Source of the DNA: Vibrio thalassae
GTDB taxonomy: Bacteria; Pseudomonadota; Gammaproteobacteria; Enterobacterales; Vibrionaceae
Assembly: GCF_900089835.1 (NCBI RefSeq)
Contig: NZ_OANU01000073.1
Coordinates: 9,810 to 73,809, forward strand
DNA length: 64,000 bases
Direction: 5' to 3'
A model generated the notes under the pieces. The model made no database searches and was not told the DNA's origin. It worked only from the letters and a program-made list of their open reading frames with translations. Numbering within the stretch: the first letter of the stretch is position 1; each line of letters begins with the position of its first letter. A program made the translations under genes and the position numbers. Positions 24,725 through 34,104 of the stretch are shown here, in pieces.

Positions 24725-25605
24725 TGAAGATCTTAATTACGGGCTGTCACGGACAGGTCGGATACTGTCTAGTTCAACGTCTAAACAAACGAACAGGTGT
24801 TGAGGTTATTGCTTATGACCGAGAAGATTTAGATATTACGAATTCAGAGCAAGTCAGTACGATTATTGCTCAGCTAAAACCCAGTGTCATTATTAATGCT
24901 GCAGCTCATACTGCTGTAGACAAAGCTGAAACTGATATCGACCAGAGTTATGCCATTAATTATGAAGGTCCTCTTTATTTAGCCAAAGCGGCAAAAGCAA
25001 TCGATGCGTTACTGCTACATATTTCGACTGACTATGTCTTTGATGGTACTAAGCAAGATCCTTACAACGAAAATGATGTTACAGGTCCCCAAGGCGTTTA
25101 TGGAAAGAGTAAGTTAGCTGGAGAGCAGGCGGTAGAAGAGCATTGCTCCCTTTATGCAATTTTGCGTACCGCTTGGGTATTTGGGGAAGTTGGAAACAAC
25201 TTCGTCAAGACTATGTTGAAACTTGGAGCGGATAGACCAGAATTGGGTATTATTGGAGATCAGTTTGGTGGTCCAACTTACGCAGGTGATATTGCAGATG
25301 CGCTTATCGTCATGATGGACAAGTTTGCTGAATCCAATAGCGATCTTTCAGGTGTCTACCACTTTTCGGGTGCTCCTCATGTTAGTTGGTATGAATTTGC
25401 TTGTGAGATCTTTTCGCAAGTACAAGTTCACAATGTCTTGAAGAGTGTTCCAAAAGTAAACGAGATAACAGCAGAACAATACCCACTTCCTGCACCAAGA
25501 CCTGCCAACTCGCGATTAGATTGCAGCAAAATAGAGTCTGTATTCGGAGTAACACCGAGTGATTGGAAATTCGCATTGACCAATATTGCGGAATACAAAC
25601 AATGA
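24724..25605 (+). CDS. rmlD: dTDP-4-dehydrorhamnose reductase
   Basis: A 293-residue SDR reductase, the last step of dTDP-L-rhamnose synthesis. Visible motifs: TGCHGQVGYCL (cofactor), HISTDYVFDG and the YGKSKLAGE catalytic pair. Its stop overlaps the rmlC start (ATGA), so RmlD and RmlC are coupled. Base composition begins to shift towards AT in this gene. Complete. Confidence 0.96.
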   Translation: MKILITGCHGQVGYCLVQRLNKRTGVEVIAYDREDLDITNSEQVSTIIAQLKPSVIINAAAHTAVDKAETDIDQSYAINYEGPLYLAKAAKAIDALLLHISTDYVFDGTKQDPYNENDVTGPQGVYGKSKLAGEQAVEEHCSLYAILRTAWVFGEVGNNFVKTMLKLGADRPELGIIGDQFGGPTYAGDIADALIVMMDKFAESNSDLSGVYHFSGAPHVSWYEFACEIFSQVQVHNVLKSVPKVNEITAEQYPLPAPRPANSRLDCSKIESVFGVTPSDWKFALTNIAEYKQ

Positions 25606-26150
25606 AAGTAATTGATACTAAAATCCCAGATGTAAAAATCATAGAACCACAAGTATTTGGCGATGAACGTGGTTTTTTTATGGAAACATGGCAACAAAAG
25701 AAATTTGAACAGCTAGTAACTGGAGGGGAACCAACAGTCTTTGTTCAAGATAATCACTCTAAATCAAAGAAAGGAATATTAAGAGGCTTACATTACCAAA
25801 CAAAAAATACTCAAGGTAAATTGGTAAGAGTTGTATCAGGAGAAGTTTTCGATGTCGCAGTTGATATACGCAAAAATTCGTTGACATATGGCCAGTGGGT
25901 AGGGGTTATTCTGTCAGAGACGAATAAACGTCAGCTATGGGTCCCAGCAGGTTTTGCTCATGGTTTCTACGTCACGAGTGAATCAGCTGAATTTGTTTAC
26001 AAATGTACTGATTATTACAACCCTGATTATGAAAATACAATTATATGGAATGATGCTAGTCTTGATATTCAATGGCCAATAGAGGGTGAAATTCAACTTT
26101 CTGAAAAAGATAAGAATGGAATATCTTTCTTTAACGTGGAGCCCCTTTAA
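25602..26150 (+). CDS. rmlC: dTDP-4-dehydrorhamnose 3,5-epimerase
   Basis: A 182-residue cupin epimerase, third step of the pathway. Conserved DERGFFMETWQ, QDNHSKSKKGILRGLHYQ (with catalytic histidine) and LWVPAGFAHGF are present. ATG 25602 overlaps the rmlD stop; the open frame extends further upstream but inside rmlD. With this gene the set for dTDP-L-rhamnose is complete, so the polysaccharide is expected to contain L-rhamnose. From here on the codon use is distinctly AT-rich. Confidence 0.96.
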   Translation: MKVIDTKIPDVKIIEPQVFGDERGFFMETWQQKKFEQLVTGGEPTVFVQDNHSKSKKGILRGLHYQTKNTQGKLVRVVSGEVFDVAVDIRKNSLTYGQWVGVILSETNKRQLWVPAGFAHGFYVTSESAEFVYKCTDYYNPDYENTIIWNDASLDIQWPIEGEIQLSEKDKNGISFFNVEPL

Positions 26151-26971
26151 TGCAGGAATTTCCCATTTCTATTAAAAGTATTGCCAGTAGTTTTATCGCG
26201 AATCGAAACTTAATAATTACGTCAATTAAACGTGAAATCGTTGGACGTTACAAGGGCTCCTTATTAGGTATACTATGGTCGTTTGTTAATCCTATCTTTA
26301 TGCTTTTAGTTTACACATTTGTGTTTAGCGTGGTTTTTAAAGCTAAGTGGGGTGATGGAGGAGGTGAAAGTAAAGCTGAATTTGCACTGATACTATTCTG
26401 TGGCCTTATTGTTTTTAATATATTTTCTGAGGCTATATCCAAAGCACCTACCTCAATATTAATTAACCCAAACTATGTGAAGAAAGTAGTATATCCACTA
26501 GAAGCTTTAGCGTGGGTTAATACAGGTTCTTCATTATTTCATGGTATAGTAAGTTTTCTGGTGTGGATGCTTGCCTATATTGCATTGTACGGAATACCTA
26601 GTGCTACAATATTGTTAGTTCCTATTGTAATACTACCTTTATTACTAATGGTTCAGGGCTTGACTTGGTTTCTAAGCGCAATAGGAACTTACATTAGGGA
26701 TGTTAATCAACTGGTTTCTATCTTAATAACAACTATGTTATTTATGTCTCCTATTTTTTATCCGATATCTGCTTTGCCTGAAATATACCAAAAAATTCTA
26801 TATCTAAACCCCCTCACTATCATTATTGAACAAGTTAGAGCTGTTGCTTTTTATGGCGAGTTTCCTAATTACAAACTAGTCATTGGGTATACTTTTTGCT
26901 CAAGTATAGTTTGCTATGTAGGTTATTTTTGTTTCCAAAAATCAAGAAAGGGGTTTTCTGATGTCCTCTAA
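26150..26971 (+). CDS. wzm: Polysaccharide ABC exporter, permease
   Basis: A 273-residue ABC-2 type permease with six membrane segments. The family start REIVGRYKGSLLGILWSFVN is clear, as are the periplasmic loop and the late motif PIFYPISALPE. With Wzt it carries undecaprenyl-PP-linked polysaccharide to the periplasm. It overlaps rmlC by one base and wzt by 11. Its presence, with no wzx/wzy pair visible, indicates ABC-dependent (not Wzy-dependent) assembly. Confidence 0.93.
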   Translation: MQEFPISIKSIASSFIANRNLIITSIKREIVGRYKGSLLGILWSFVNPIFMLLVYTFVFSVVFKAKWGDGGGESKAEFALILFCGLIVFNIFSEAISKAPTSILINPNYVKKVVYPLEALAWVNTGSSLFHGIVSFLVWMLAYIALYGIPSATILLVPIVILPLLLMVQGLTWFLSAIGTYIRDVNQLVSILITTMLFMSPIFYPISALPEIYQKILYLNPLTIIIEQVRAVAFYGEFPNYKLVIGYTFCSSIVCYVGYFCFQKSRKGFSDVL

Positions 26972-28322
26972 CCCAGTAATAAGTGTAGAGAAAGTCAGCA
27001 AGTGCTATCACGTATATGATAAACCTAGTTCCAGGCTTAAGCAGTTAGTGATTCCTAAGTTCAAAAAACTGCTAAATCAAGACTGTCAGCAATATTATAG
27101 TGAATTTTCAGCGTTAAGTGACATTGACTTTAATATATATCGAGGTGAAACAGTAGGGATCATTGGAAGAAATGGCTCTGGAAAATCGACCTTGCTTCAA
27201 ATGATCTGTGGTACATTATGGCCAACGAGTGGAGAAATTAAAGTTCAGGGAAGAGTTGCTGCCCTACTTGAATTAGGGTCTGGTTTTAACCCTGAGTTCA
27301 CTGGTCATGATAACATTTTTATGAATGCAACTATCTTGGGATTGACTAAACAAGATATTTTAGAAAGATATGATGATATCGTCAAATTTGCTGATATTGG
27401 AGACTTTATTCATCAGCCAGTGAAGAGCTATTCCAGTGGTATGATGGTAAGGTTAGCTTTTGCCGTTATTGCTCATGTTGATGCTGATATATTAGTGATA
27501 GATGAAGCTCTTGCTGTAGGAGATGCATTTTTCACACAAAAATGTATGCGTTTCTTAAGAAAATTCATGCAAACAGGAACCATTCTGTTTGTTAGTCATG
27601 ATACAGCTGCAGTTAAGAGTCTTTGCGACCGTGTAATTTGGATTAATCAAGGTAAGCTTGTTGAGGACGGCTCTCCTAAGGAAGTTTGTGAAAGATATCA
27701 TCAGAAGTTGTATGATGAACAGCAAGTTACTGAAGTTAAAAATGATGATATATATTCTACATCGGAATCGAAAATCGATGTGGAGTACTATGATCAAAGA
27801 GATGACTTTATTAACAGTAGTAACCTTAGAAATGACTTAAAGATATTTGAGTTTGATGAAAATGCAGATTCATTTGGTACTGGTGGAGCTAAAATTATTA
27901 ATGTAGCTTTAATCGATACAAATACTAGACCTTTGTCTTGGTGTGTAGGAGGAGAAAAGGTTTCTTTGAAAATAGAAATGCTAGCGCTATCGAATATTAA
28001 AAGCCCAATTGTAGGCTTTTTTGTTAATAATCAATTCGGCCAAGCTATTTTTGGGGAAAATACCTATATTTCTTGTATTGACAAGAGTTATAACTATCAG
28101 AACGGTGATCGCTTTCTTGCTGAATTTAGTTTTCATATGCCAAGGCTACCTGCCGGTGATTATAGTATTACTATTGGCCTAGCAGATGGTACACAACAAG
28201 AGCATGTTCAACTTCAGTGGATGCACGATGCGCTAATTTTTAAAGCAGATTCGTCTAGTGTATCAACAGGTATAGTAGCTATACCAATGCAGAATATAGA
28301 ACTAAAAGATTTTGAGGAATAA
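26961..28322 (+). CDS. wzt: Polysaccharide ABC exporter, ATPase with C-terminal glycan-binding domain
   Basis: A 453-residue protein. The ABC ATPase (about residues 1-240) has IIGRNGSGKSTLLQM, the signature VKSYSSGMMVRLAFA and Walker B ADILVIDEALAVGD. A linker leads to a beta-sandwich domain (about 290-453: GGAKIINVALIDTN, GGEKVSLKIEM, PRLPAGDYSITIGLADG). In known Wzt proteins of this long type, that domain recognises a cap at the non-reducing end of the chain before export. The long form therefore predicts a chain-terminating modification. Confidence 0.93.
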   Translation: MSSNPVISVEKVSKCYHVYDKPSSRLKQLVIPKFKKLLNQDCQQYYSEFSALSDIDFNIYRGETVGIIGRNGSGKSTLLQMICGTLWPTSGEIKVQGRVAALLELGSGFNPEFTGHDNIFMNATILGLTKQDILERYDDIVKFADIGDFIHQPVKSYSSGMMVRLAFAVIAHVDADILVIDEALAVGDAFFTQKCMRFLRKFMQTGTILFVSHDTAAVKSLCDRVIWINQGKLVEDGSPKEVCERYHQKLYDEQQVTEVKNDDIYSTSESKIDVEYYDQRDDFINSSNLRNDLKIFEFDENADSFGTGGAKIINVALIDTNTRPLSWCVGGEKVSLKIEMLALSNIKSPIVGFFVNNQFGQAIFGENTYISCIDKSYNYQNGDRFLAEFSFHMPRLPAGDYSITIGLADGTQQEHVQLQWMHDALIFKADSSSVSTGIVAIPMQNIELKDFEE

Positions 28323-29179
28323 TGATGTATTTTAATAAAGACTTAGCAGCAACAACGAAATTTAAGCCTAGATCACTTCAATCCCCATCTGCCTGGATGG
28401 GACATATTCCTTTTGCTTCCTGGCTTGTGAAACAGATGTCGCCGAAGTTATATGTAGAGTTGGGGACTCATTCAGGCAACTCATATTTCTCAATATGCCA
28501 AACGATAGTTGAATCAAATAAAGAAACGGTTTGTTATGCAGTAGATACATGGCAAGGTGATGAGCATGCCGGTAATTATGATGAATCTGTGTACAATTAT
28601 GTAAGTAAACACAATAAAGATCACTACTCTAAGTTCTCATACTTATTAAGAACGACTTTTGATGAAGCAGCAAATAACTTTGCGGATAAATCGATAGATC
28701 TTTTACACATCGACGGTCTACATACTTACGAAGCTGTCAAACATGACTTTGAAACTTGGTTACCTAAGCTTGCACCAGGAGCTATCATTTTATTTCATGA
28801 TACGGTTGTTAGGGAACGTGAGTTTGGTGTTTGGAAGCTATGGGGTGAGTTAACAAAACAGTACCCTAATAATATTGAGTTTGTTCACTCACATGGTTTA
28901 GGAGTTCTTCAGATTCCTTTTGATGATGGTAGCTATAGCTTTGATTGGTTGAACTCTAACTCCAAAGAGGTTCAAGAGACCTTAGTCGATTTCTTTGGTG
29001 GTCTTGGCACAAGTACTATAGCAAATTATGAGAAACAGATTTTAGAAGCTGAAAGAGAAGATTTATTAGAAAAAATCAGTTCTCAATATGCAGATCTTAA
29101 TCATTTGAAAAGTGAACTGGAATCTGTCTATAACTCTCGGTCGTGGAAAATTACAAGACCAATGAGAGCTATAAAATAA
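28322..29179 (+). CDS. SAM-dependent methyltransferase (class I, type 24) with coiled-coil tail
   Basis: A 285-residue protein. The SAM site LYVELGTHSGNSYFS and acidic loop AVDTWQGDEHAG lie in the first 90 residues; DLLHIDGLHTYEAVKHDFE and GAIILFHDTVV complete the fold. The tail holds a short coiled coil (about 240-272) and ends NSRSWKITRPMRAIK, a sequence usually found at the end of O-antigen glycosyltransferases. It starts on the last base of wzt. Next to a long-form Wzt, a methyl cap on the chain end is a reasonable role, but this is inference. Confidence 0.8.
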   Translation: MMYFNKDLAATTKFKPRSLQSPSAWMGHIPFASWLVKQMSPKLYVELGTHSGNSYFSICQTIVESNKETVCYAVDTWQGDEHAGNYDESVYNYVSKHNKDHYSKFSYLLRTTFDEAANNFADKSIDLLHIDGLHTYEAVKHDFETWLPKLAPGAIILFHDTVVREREFGVWKLWGELTKQYPNNIEFVHSHGLGVLQIPFDDGSYSFDWLNSNSKEVQETLVDFFGGLGTSTIANYEKQILEAEREDLLEKISSQYADLNHLKSELESVYNSRSWKITRPMRAIK

Positions 29180-31500
29180 GCATACTAAATGCTAATAACT
29201 TACCATTATATAGGCTAATTAATGTGTTAAAAATAAAGAAGAAGATTAAGAGCAAGATTAATGGATTTGCTAGCTACATAATGTCAATTATCAGCAAAAA
29301 TTATTTTTCTATGATTAGATTAATTAGACCTCACTATACTAGGACTTGTAATAAGTATCCTGTAGTGAAGGTTATCTTAAAACCGTTAGTATATGTAAAT
29401 TTGCTAATTAGATCACTAATTTATAGGAAAAAGGCAAAGTATAGCTCAATCCATTGTAGTCACAATAACTACTTTATAAAAGAAAATAATACCGATGAGA
29501 TATTTGAGCCATTAGTTTCTATTATCGTTCCTAATTATAATCATGAGCCATATCTCAGGGAAAGACTGGAAAGTATATATAAACAAACATACAAAAATTA
29601 TGAGGTCATACTACTAGATGATGTATCGACAGATAGAAGTAGAGAGATACTAAGTGAATATGCAGAAATTCATAGTGATAAAACTAGGCTTGTAGTTAAT
29701 GAAAGTAATTCAGGGAGTGTTTTTAAACAATGGAATAAAGGTTTACTACTTGCAAGAGGAGAGCTTATTTGGATTGCAGAAAGTGATGACTTTTGTTCCT
29801 ATGATTTTGTAGCGAGCTTGGTATCTACGTTCGAGGATGAGTCAGTAATGCTCGCTTTTTCTAATACAATTTTTGTAAGAAATGAAGAGGAAATTTGGAG
29901 TCTTAATGAGTATCTCTTCGATATAGATACTATTAATGTGGAAAATGATTTTGTACTTCCCTCACAATACTTGTTTGAAAATGGTTTTACTAGAAAGAAT
30001 ATCATACCTAATGTAAGTAGTGCTATGTTTAGAAAACCGCATAAGTTAACTCTTTTAGAGGACGAGTCTTGGCGTCAAATGAAGGTATGTGGAGACTGGG
30101 TATTTTATGCAGAGATAGCTAAGGGAGGATGTATTGCATATCAAACGGCACCAACTAATTATTATAGGCAACATGATGGCAACATTTCAGTGACATCACA
30201 TAAACTTAGAAAATTCTATGAAGAACATTACGTTGTTCTTACTAGGATTCTAAATATATATACGGTATCTGATGATGAAATATCAGCGCATATTTCTTCT
30301 ATTACCTCGCATTTTAAGTCGATAAATACTGATATAAAACTGGAAGATATTGAAGCTATCTATGAAGATAAAGTATTTTTACAAGAAGTTCGGAACAACA
30401 AAAAGCCAAAAATATTGATGGTAGGGTACGCGTTTGTTTCCGGTGGTGGCGAGACTTTTCCCATACAACTTGCAAACTTGTTTAAAAACAATGGATTCAC
30501 TGTTACTTTCCTAAACTGCAACGAAGCAAAAACTAATCCTGGTATTCGAAAGCTACTATCTCCGGATATACCAGTTGTCAATAATATATTCGAAATAAAC
30601 GGCATAGTAAGAGACTTTGATATTGATGTCATCCATAGTCACCATGCTTGGGTTGATATGAATATTATTGATCTATTAGATTCTACTTCAATCAAAAATA
30701 ACAAGAAAGCGAAGCATGTTGTATCTATGCATGGCATGTATGAAATGCTTGACGACAATGTGAAGGACAAGATTGTTCTTCGACTTCATGACAAGGCACA
30801 TAGATTGGTATATGCCGCAGAAAAAAATCTTCAACCACTAGTAGAGTTAGGCCTACAAGAAAGTAAAAAACTAGTGAAGGTAGAGAACGCACTACAAGAT
30901 CTACCTATTAATACAATAGAAAGGCATAGCCTTGGCATACCTGAAAGCGCTTTTGTGCTATGTTTGGTCTCTAGGGCGATACCGGATAAAGGTTGGCAAG
31001 AAGCAGTCGATGCCGTTACGGTAGCAATTAAAAACAGTCCAAAAGAAATTTACCTATTGATGATAGGAGATGGACCAGAGAAAGATAGATTAAGTAAAGT
31101 TACTCTTCATCCAAACATACGTTTGCTTGGATTTGCGAATAATATCAGAGATTACTTTTCTATGGCAGATATCGGCTTTCTACCAAGTAAATTCAAAGGT
31201 GAAAGCTACCCATTAGTTATAATCGATTGTATAAGAACGGGTACTCCTATGCTTGCATCCAATATAGGAGAAATTAAGAATATGCTCTCTAGCAGAAACG
31301 GAGATTTTTTTGCAGGAGAATTGTTTGAATTAGATAATTGGCAGATTAATACTGGTGAATTGGCTAATTTGATTTTAAGTGTTGCTAATAGTGAAAAAGA
31401 TTACTCTGTAGCTGTCGCTGATATAAAAGATAAGTTTAGCCCCAATGTTCTATTTGAAAGGATGCAAGATATATATATTAGCGAAGAGGTTGACTCATGA
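29143..31500 (+). CDS. Double glycosyltransferase (GT2 + GT4)
   Basis: A 785-residue protein with two transferase units. An N-terminal GT2 domain begins at about residue 124 (LVSIIVPNYNHEPYL, VILLDDVSTDRS, and the metal-site-like IAESDDFCSYDF). A GT4/GT-B unit begins at about 425 (KILMVGYAFVSGGGETFPI, LVSRAIPDKGWQEAVDA, and the nucleotide-sugar loop KGESYPLVIIDCIRTGTPML). Such fusions add two sugars in sequence. The start is uncertain: GTG 29143 overlaps the methyltransferase, and ATG 29281 is the alternative. Both domains are intact. Confidence 0.82.
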   Translation: MENYKTNESYKISILNANNLPLYRLINVLKIKKKIKSKINGFASYIMSIISKNYFSMIRLIRPHYTRTCNKYPVVKVILKPLVYVNLLIRSLIYRKKAKYSSIHCSHNNYFIKENNTDEIFEPLVSIIVPNYNHEPYLRERLESIYKQTYKNYEVILLDDVSTDRSREILSEYAEIHSDKTRLVVNESNSGSVFKQWNKGLLLARGELIWIAESDDFCSYDFVASLVSTFEDESVMLAFSNTIFVRNEEEIWSLNEYLFDIDTINVENDFVLPSQYLFENGFTRKNIIPNVSSAMFRKPHKLTLLEDESWRQMKVCGDWVFYAEIAKGGCIAYQTAPTNYYRQHDGNISVTSHKLRKFYEEHYVVLTRILNIYTVSDDEISAHISSITSHFKSINTDIKLEDIEAIYEDKVFLQEVRNNKKPKILMVGYAFVSGGGETFPIQLANLFKNNGFTVTFLNCNEAKTNPGIRKLLSPDIPVVNNIFEINGIVRDFDIDVIHSHHAWVDMNIIDLLDSTSIKNNKKAKHVVSMHGMYEMLDDNVKDKIVLRLHDKAHRLVYAAEKNLQPLVELGLQESKKLVKVENALQDLPINTIERHSLGIPESAFVLCLVSRAIPDKGWQEAVDAVTVAIKNSPKEIYLLMIGDGPEKDRLSKVTLHPNIRLLGFANNIRDYFSMADIGFLPSKFKGESYPLVIIDCIRTGTPMLASNIGEIKNMLSSRNGDFFAGELFELDNWQINTGELANLILSVANSEKDYSVAVADIKDKFSPNVLFERMQDIYISEEVDS

Positions 31501-32429
31501 AAAATGTCTTAATTGTTGGTGGGGGAGGGTTTATAGGTCGGCATTTGGTTATGTACCTTTTTCAAATCGGTGACTATAAACTAAAAGTACTTGATATTCG
31601 CAAGCCAGACTGGTTACCTCGTGATGTTGAATTTATTGAAGGTAGTTTTCTTGACCAGAGCAATCCTGCAGTAAAATCATCATTTTTGGAGGTTGATGTC
31701 GTATATCACTTAGCATCAACAACAATACCTCAGACATCGAATAGTGATATAGTTTTCGATATAGAGAGTAACTTGATAGGTAGTCTGGCTCTTTTAAATT
31801 ATGCTGTCGAAGCAGGTGTTAGCAAATTCATTTTTACTTCATCTGGAGGGACGATATATGGACCATCAAATGACCCGATTGTGGATGAGTTTCATGAAAC
31901 GAATCCAAATTGCTCTTACGGAATAGTGAAGTTGGCGATAGAAAAATACCTATCACTATATTCAAACCTTCATGGATTGAGCACGTATTCACTAAGGATT
32001 TCTAATCCTTATGGTAAATACCAATCAATAGAAAAAATGCAGGGAGCCATACCTATATTTTGTCATAGAATTATGAATGATAAATCTATTGAAATATGGG
32101 GTGATGGCAGTATTGAAAGGGATTTTATATATACCTCAGATTTGGTTTCTGCTATGGAAAAAGTAATGCATTTACAAAGTAGAAATGAGGTAATTAATAT
32201 TGGTTCTATGGCGTCAGTCAGTCTCAATGAAATAATTAAGACGATCGAAAAGGTTAGCGGAAAGAAAGCTATAGTCAAGTATTTACCTTCTAGGAAAGTA
32301 GATATACCTAGAGTGTGCCTTTCTAATGATTATGCAAAAAAAACCTTAGGTTGGAGTCCTACAGTGAGTCTGATCCAAGGGCTCTCTGAAGTGTTAGAAG
32401 AATATCATATTAAGGAATATTGGATTTAA
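31497..32429 (+). CDS. NAD-dependent nucleotide-sugar epimerase/dehydratase
   Basis: A 310-residue extended SDR: GGGGFIGRHLVMYL (cofactor), TSSGGTIYGPSN (catalytic serine region), CSYGIVKLAIEKY (Tyr and Lys) and a GalE-like substrate region (YLPSRKVDIPRVCLSN). It resembles UDP-hexose 4-epimerases, but exact substrate and reaction are not readable. It overlaps the double glycosyltransferase by 4 bp and is followed after one base by the GT-C gene, so it is in the middle of the operon. Confidence 0.82.
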   Translation: MKNVLIVGGGGFIGRHLVMYLFQIGDYKLKVLDIRKPDWLPRDVEFIEGSFLDQSNPAVKSSFLEVDVVYHLASTTIPQTSNSDIVFDIESNLIGSLALLNYAVEAGVSKFIFTSSGGTIYGPSNDPIVDEFHETNPNCSYGIVKLAIEKYLSLYSNLHGLSTYSLRISNPYGKYQSIEKMQGAIPIFCHRIMNDKSIEIWGDGSIERDFIYTSDLVSAMEKVMHLQSRNEVINIGSMASVSLNEIIKTIEKVSGKKAIVKYLPSRKVDIPRVCLSNDYAKKTLGWSPTVSLIQGLSEVLEEYHIKEYWI

Positions 32430-32430
32430 C

Positions 32431-33993
32431 ATGAATTTTAATATTAGTGAAAATAAATGGTTTACTTCCACTGCGGCCTTGTTCTTTTTAGCTTGTTTGT
32501 GCATTGCATATGCCACATTTTATGCTTTGTATTACGCGGATCAACCATTATTAGACTTCTACAGTTTTAGACAAACACAGACTGCTTTGACATCTTATTG
32601 GCTAATCAAAAACGGAATTATCAATTTTTATGAAACTCCTGTTGGTGGTTATCCTTGGTCGATACCATTTGAATTCCCTATTTATCAGGCTATTGTAGCT
32701 CTTTTTTCAAATTCAACAGGTGTTGGTCTTGATACGAGCGGAAGGTTGATTTCTTATTTATTTTTGTTATTAATACTACCTTATACTAACTCTATCTTTA
32801 AAAAATTAGATATTGATAGCAGGGTGTCTTTAGTCTTTTCTGCACTCTTAGTAACATCTCCTATCTATTTGTATTGGTCAAGGACTTATATGATAGAGAC
32901 TGCTGCACTTTTTTTCACGATTGCTGCAATTAACTACTTTGTTAATATATGTGTTAATGGTAGAGGATATGCTAAATTTATATTTTTTATCACATTAGGA
33001 TTGTTACAGAAATCTACTACGCCATCACCTTTATTTATCGCAATTGGTCTTTGTTTTCTAGTTTATTTAATAGCTCTAGGACGACAAAGTGGATTTTCTT
33101 CGGTTTTATCTGATGTCTATGTCAAGAGAGTTTTACGTGCTAGTTTGATGTTAGTGGTACCAATTCTAATCACAGTTCTATGGGTTTCTTATACGGACCA
33201 AATAAAAAACCTATCTGTATTTGGTTCTCAGATTACATCTTCGTCGTTATCAAATTGGAACTGGGGAACACTGTCTCAACGTTTTTCATATGAGTTTAAT
33301 AATCTGGTTTTGTTATCTAGGATTACAAAGCACAATTTTTTTCTAGGATTAGGTTGGATAGTCACTCTATGCGCTATATTTTATAACTGGCGCCGTAATC
33401 GCAAAGTTACAGTATTGATTTTAGTCTCGATTTTATTTGGTCTTGCTCCAATTTATACTTATACAAACTTGCACTATGTCCACGACTACTATCAAACAGC
33501 TAACGTTATATATTTATTAGCTGCGGTATCCATTTCAGTTGTCTATTTGCCTATTGGTAATAAGTGGATGCTTGCTGTTACGATTGTACTTATCCTAGTT
33601 AATATCATATTGTTCCAAACTTCCGAGCTGTCTACAATGATGAAACGGAATTTTACCGACAAAACAGAAACTCAACTAGCAATTGCTAAAGTAATAAAGG
33701 AACGTACAGAAAAAGACGCCCAGATTGTTATTTTTGGTGATGATTGGAGCTCGGTATATCCTTATTATTCTGAGAGAAAAGGTTTTGCTGTTCCAAAGTG
33801 GTATAAGGATTACAATAAGATTTCTGTTAATCCTGAGCTTGGTGCTCAACCAGGCAAACTTGGGGCCGTAGTTTACTGTCCAAGAGTCGATTTACCTAAA
33901 TTGAGTGATTTGACGAGCTGGTCCGATAACCAAAACTGGGAACATTTACCTATATATGGTTGTGATTTATTTATTCCTTACGTTAATAAATAG
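32431..33993 (+). CDS. GT-C type membrane glycosyltransferase (polyprenyl-phosphate sugar user)
   Basis: A 520-residue integral membrane protein with about eleven segments and the GT-C arrangement. A first periplasmic loop carries an acidic motif (PLLDFYSFRQTQTAL, residues about 40-54), a second one WSRTYMIETAALF, and a soluble C-terminal domain follows (KERTEKDAQIVIFGDDWSS). Such enzymes, like ArnT and mycobacterial arabinosyltransferases, take the sugar from a polyprenyl-phosphate donor on the periplasmic side. The genes that follow make exactly such a donor (polyprenyl-phosphate arabinofuranose), so this is the best candidate acceptor enzyme. Confidence 0.72.
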   Translation: MNFNISENKWFTSTAALFFLACLCIAYATFYALYYADQPLLDFYSFRQTQTALTSYWLIKNGIINFYETPVGGYPWSIPFEFPIYQAIVALFSNSTGVGLDTSGRLISYLFLLLILPYTNSIFKKLDIDSRVSLVFSALLVTSPIYLYWSRTYMIETAALFFTIAAINYFVNICVNGRGYAKFIFFITLGLLQKSTTPSPLFIAIGLCFLVYLIALGRQSGFSSVLSDVYVKRVLRASLMLVVPILITVLWVSYTDQIKNLSVFGSQITSSSLSNWNWGTLSQRFSYEFNNLVLLSRITKHNFFLGLGWIVTLCAIFYNWRRNRKVTVLILVSILFGLAPIYTYTNLHYVHDYYQTANVIYLLAAVSISVVYLPIGNKWMLAVTIVLILVNIILFQTSELSTMMKRNFTDKTETQLAIAKVIKERTEKDAQIVIFGDDWSSVYPYYSERKGFAVPKWYKDYNKISVNPELGAQPGKLGAVVYCPRVDLPKLSDLTSWSDNQNWEHLPIYGCDLFIPYVNK

Positions 33994-34104
33994 ATCTTTA
34001 GGACGGCATAGGAAATTGATAACTATGCTGTTGTTTTAGTAGCAGCTAAATTTCTCTTTCATGGTTGCTTATATTTACAGTAATTTTAAATTTTGGCTAA
34101 TGTA

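Noticed and set aside
28322..31500. The methyltransferase and double glycosyltransferase as one frameshifted gene
   Set aside because: The methyltransferase ends with a complete natural tail, the following frame has a plausible own start, and no slippery sequence is present.
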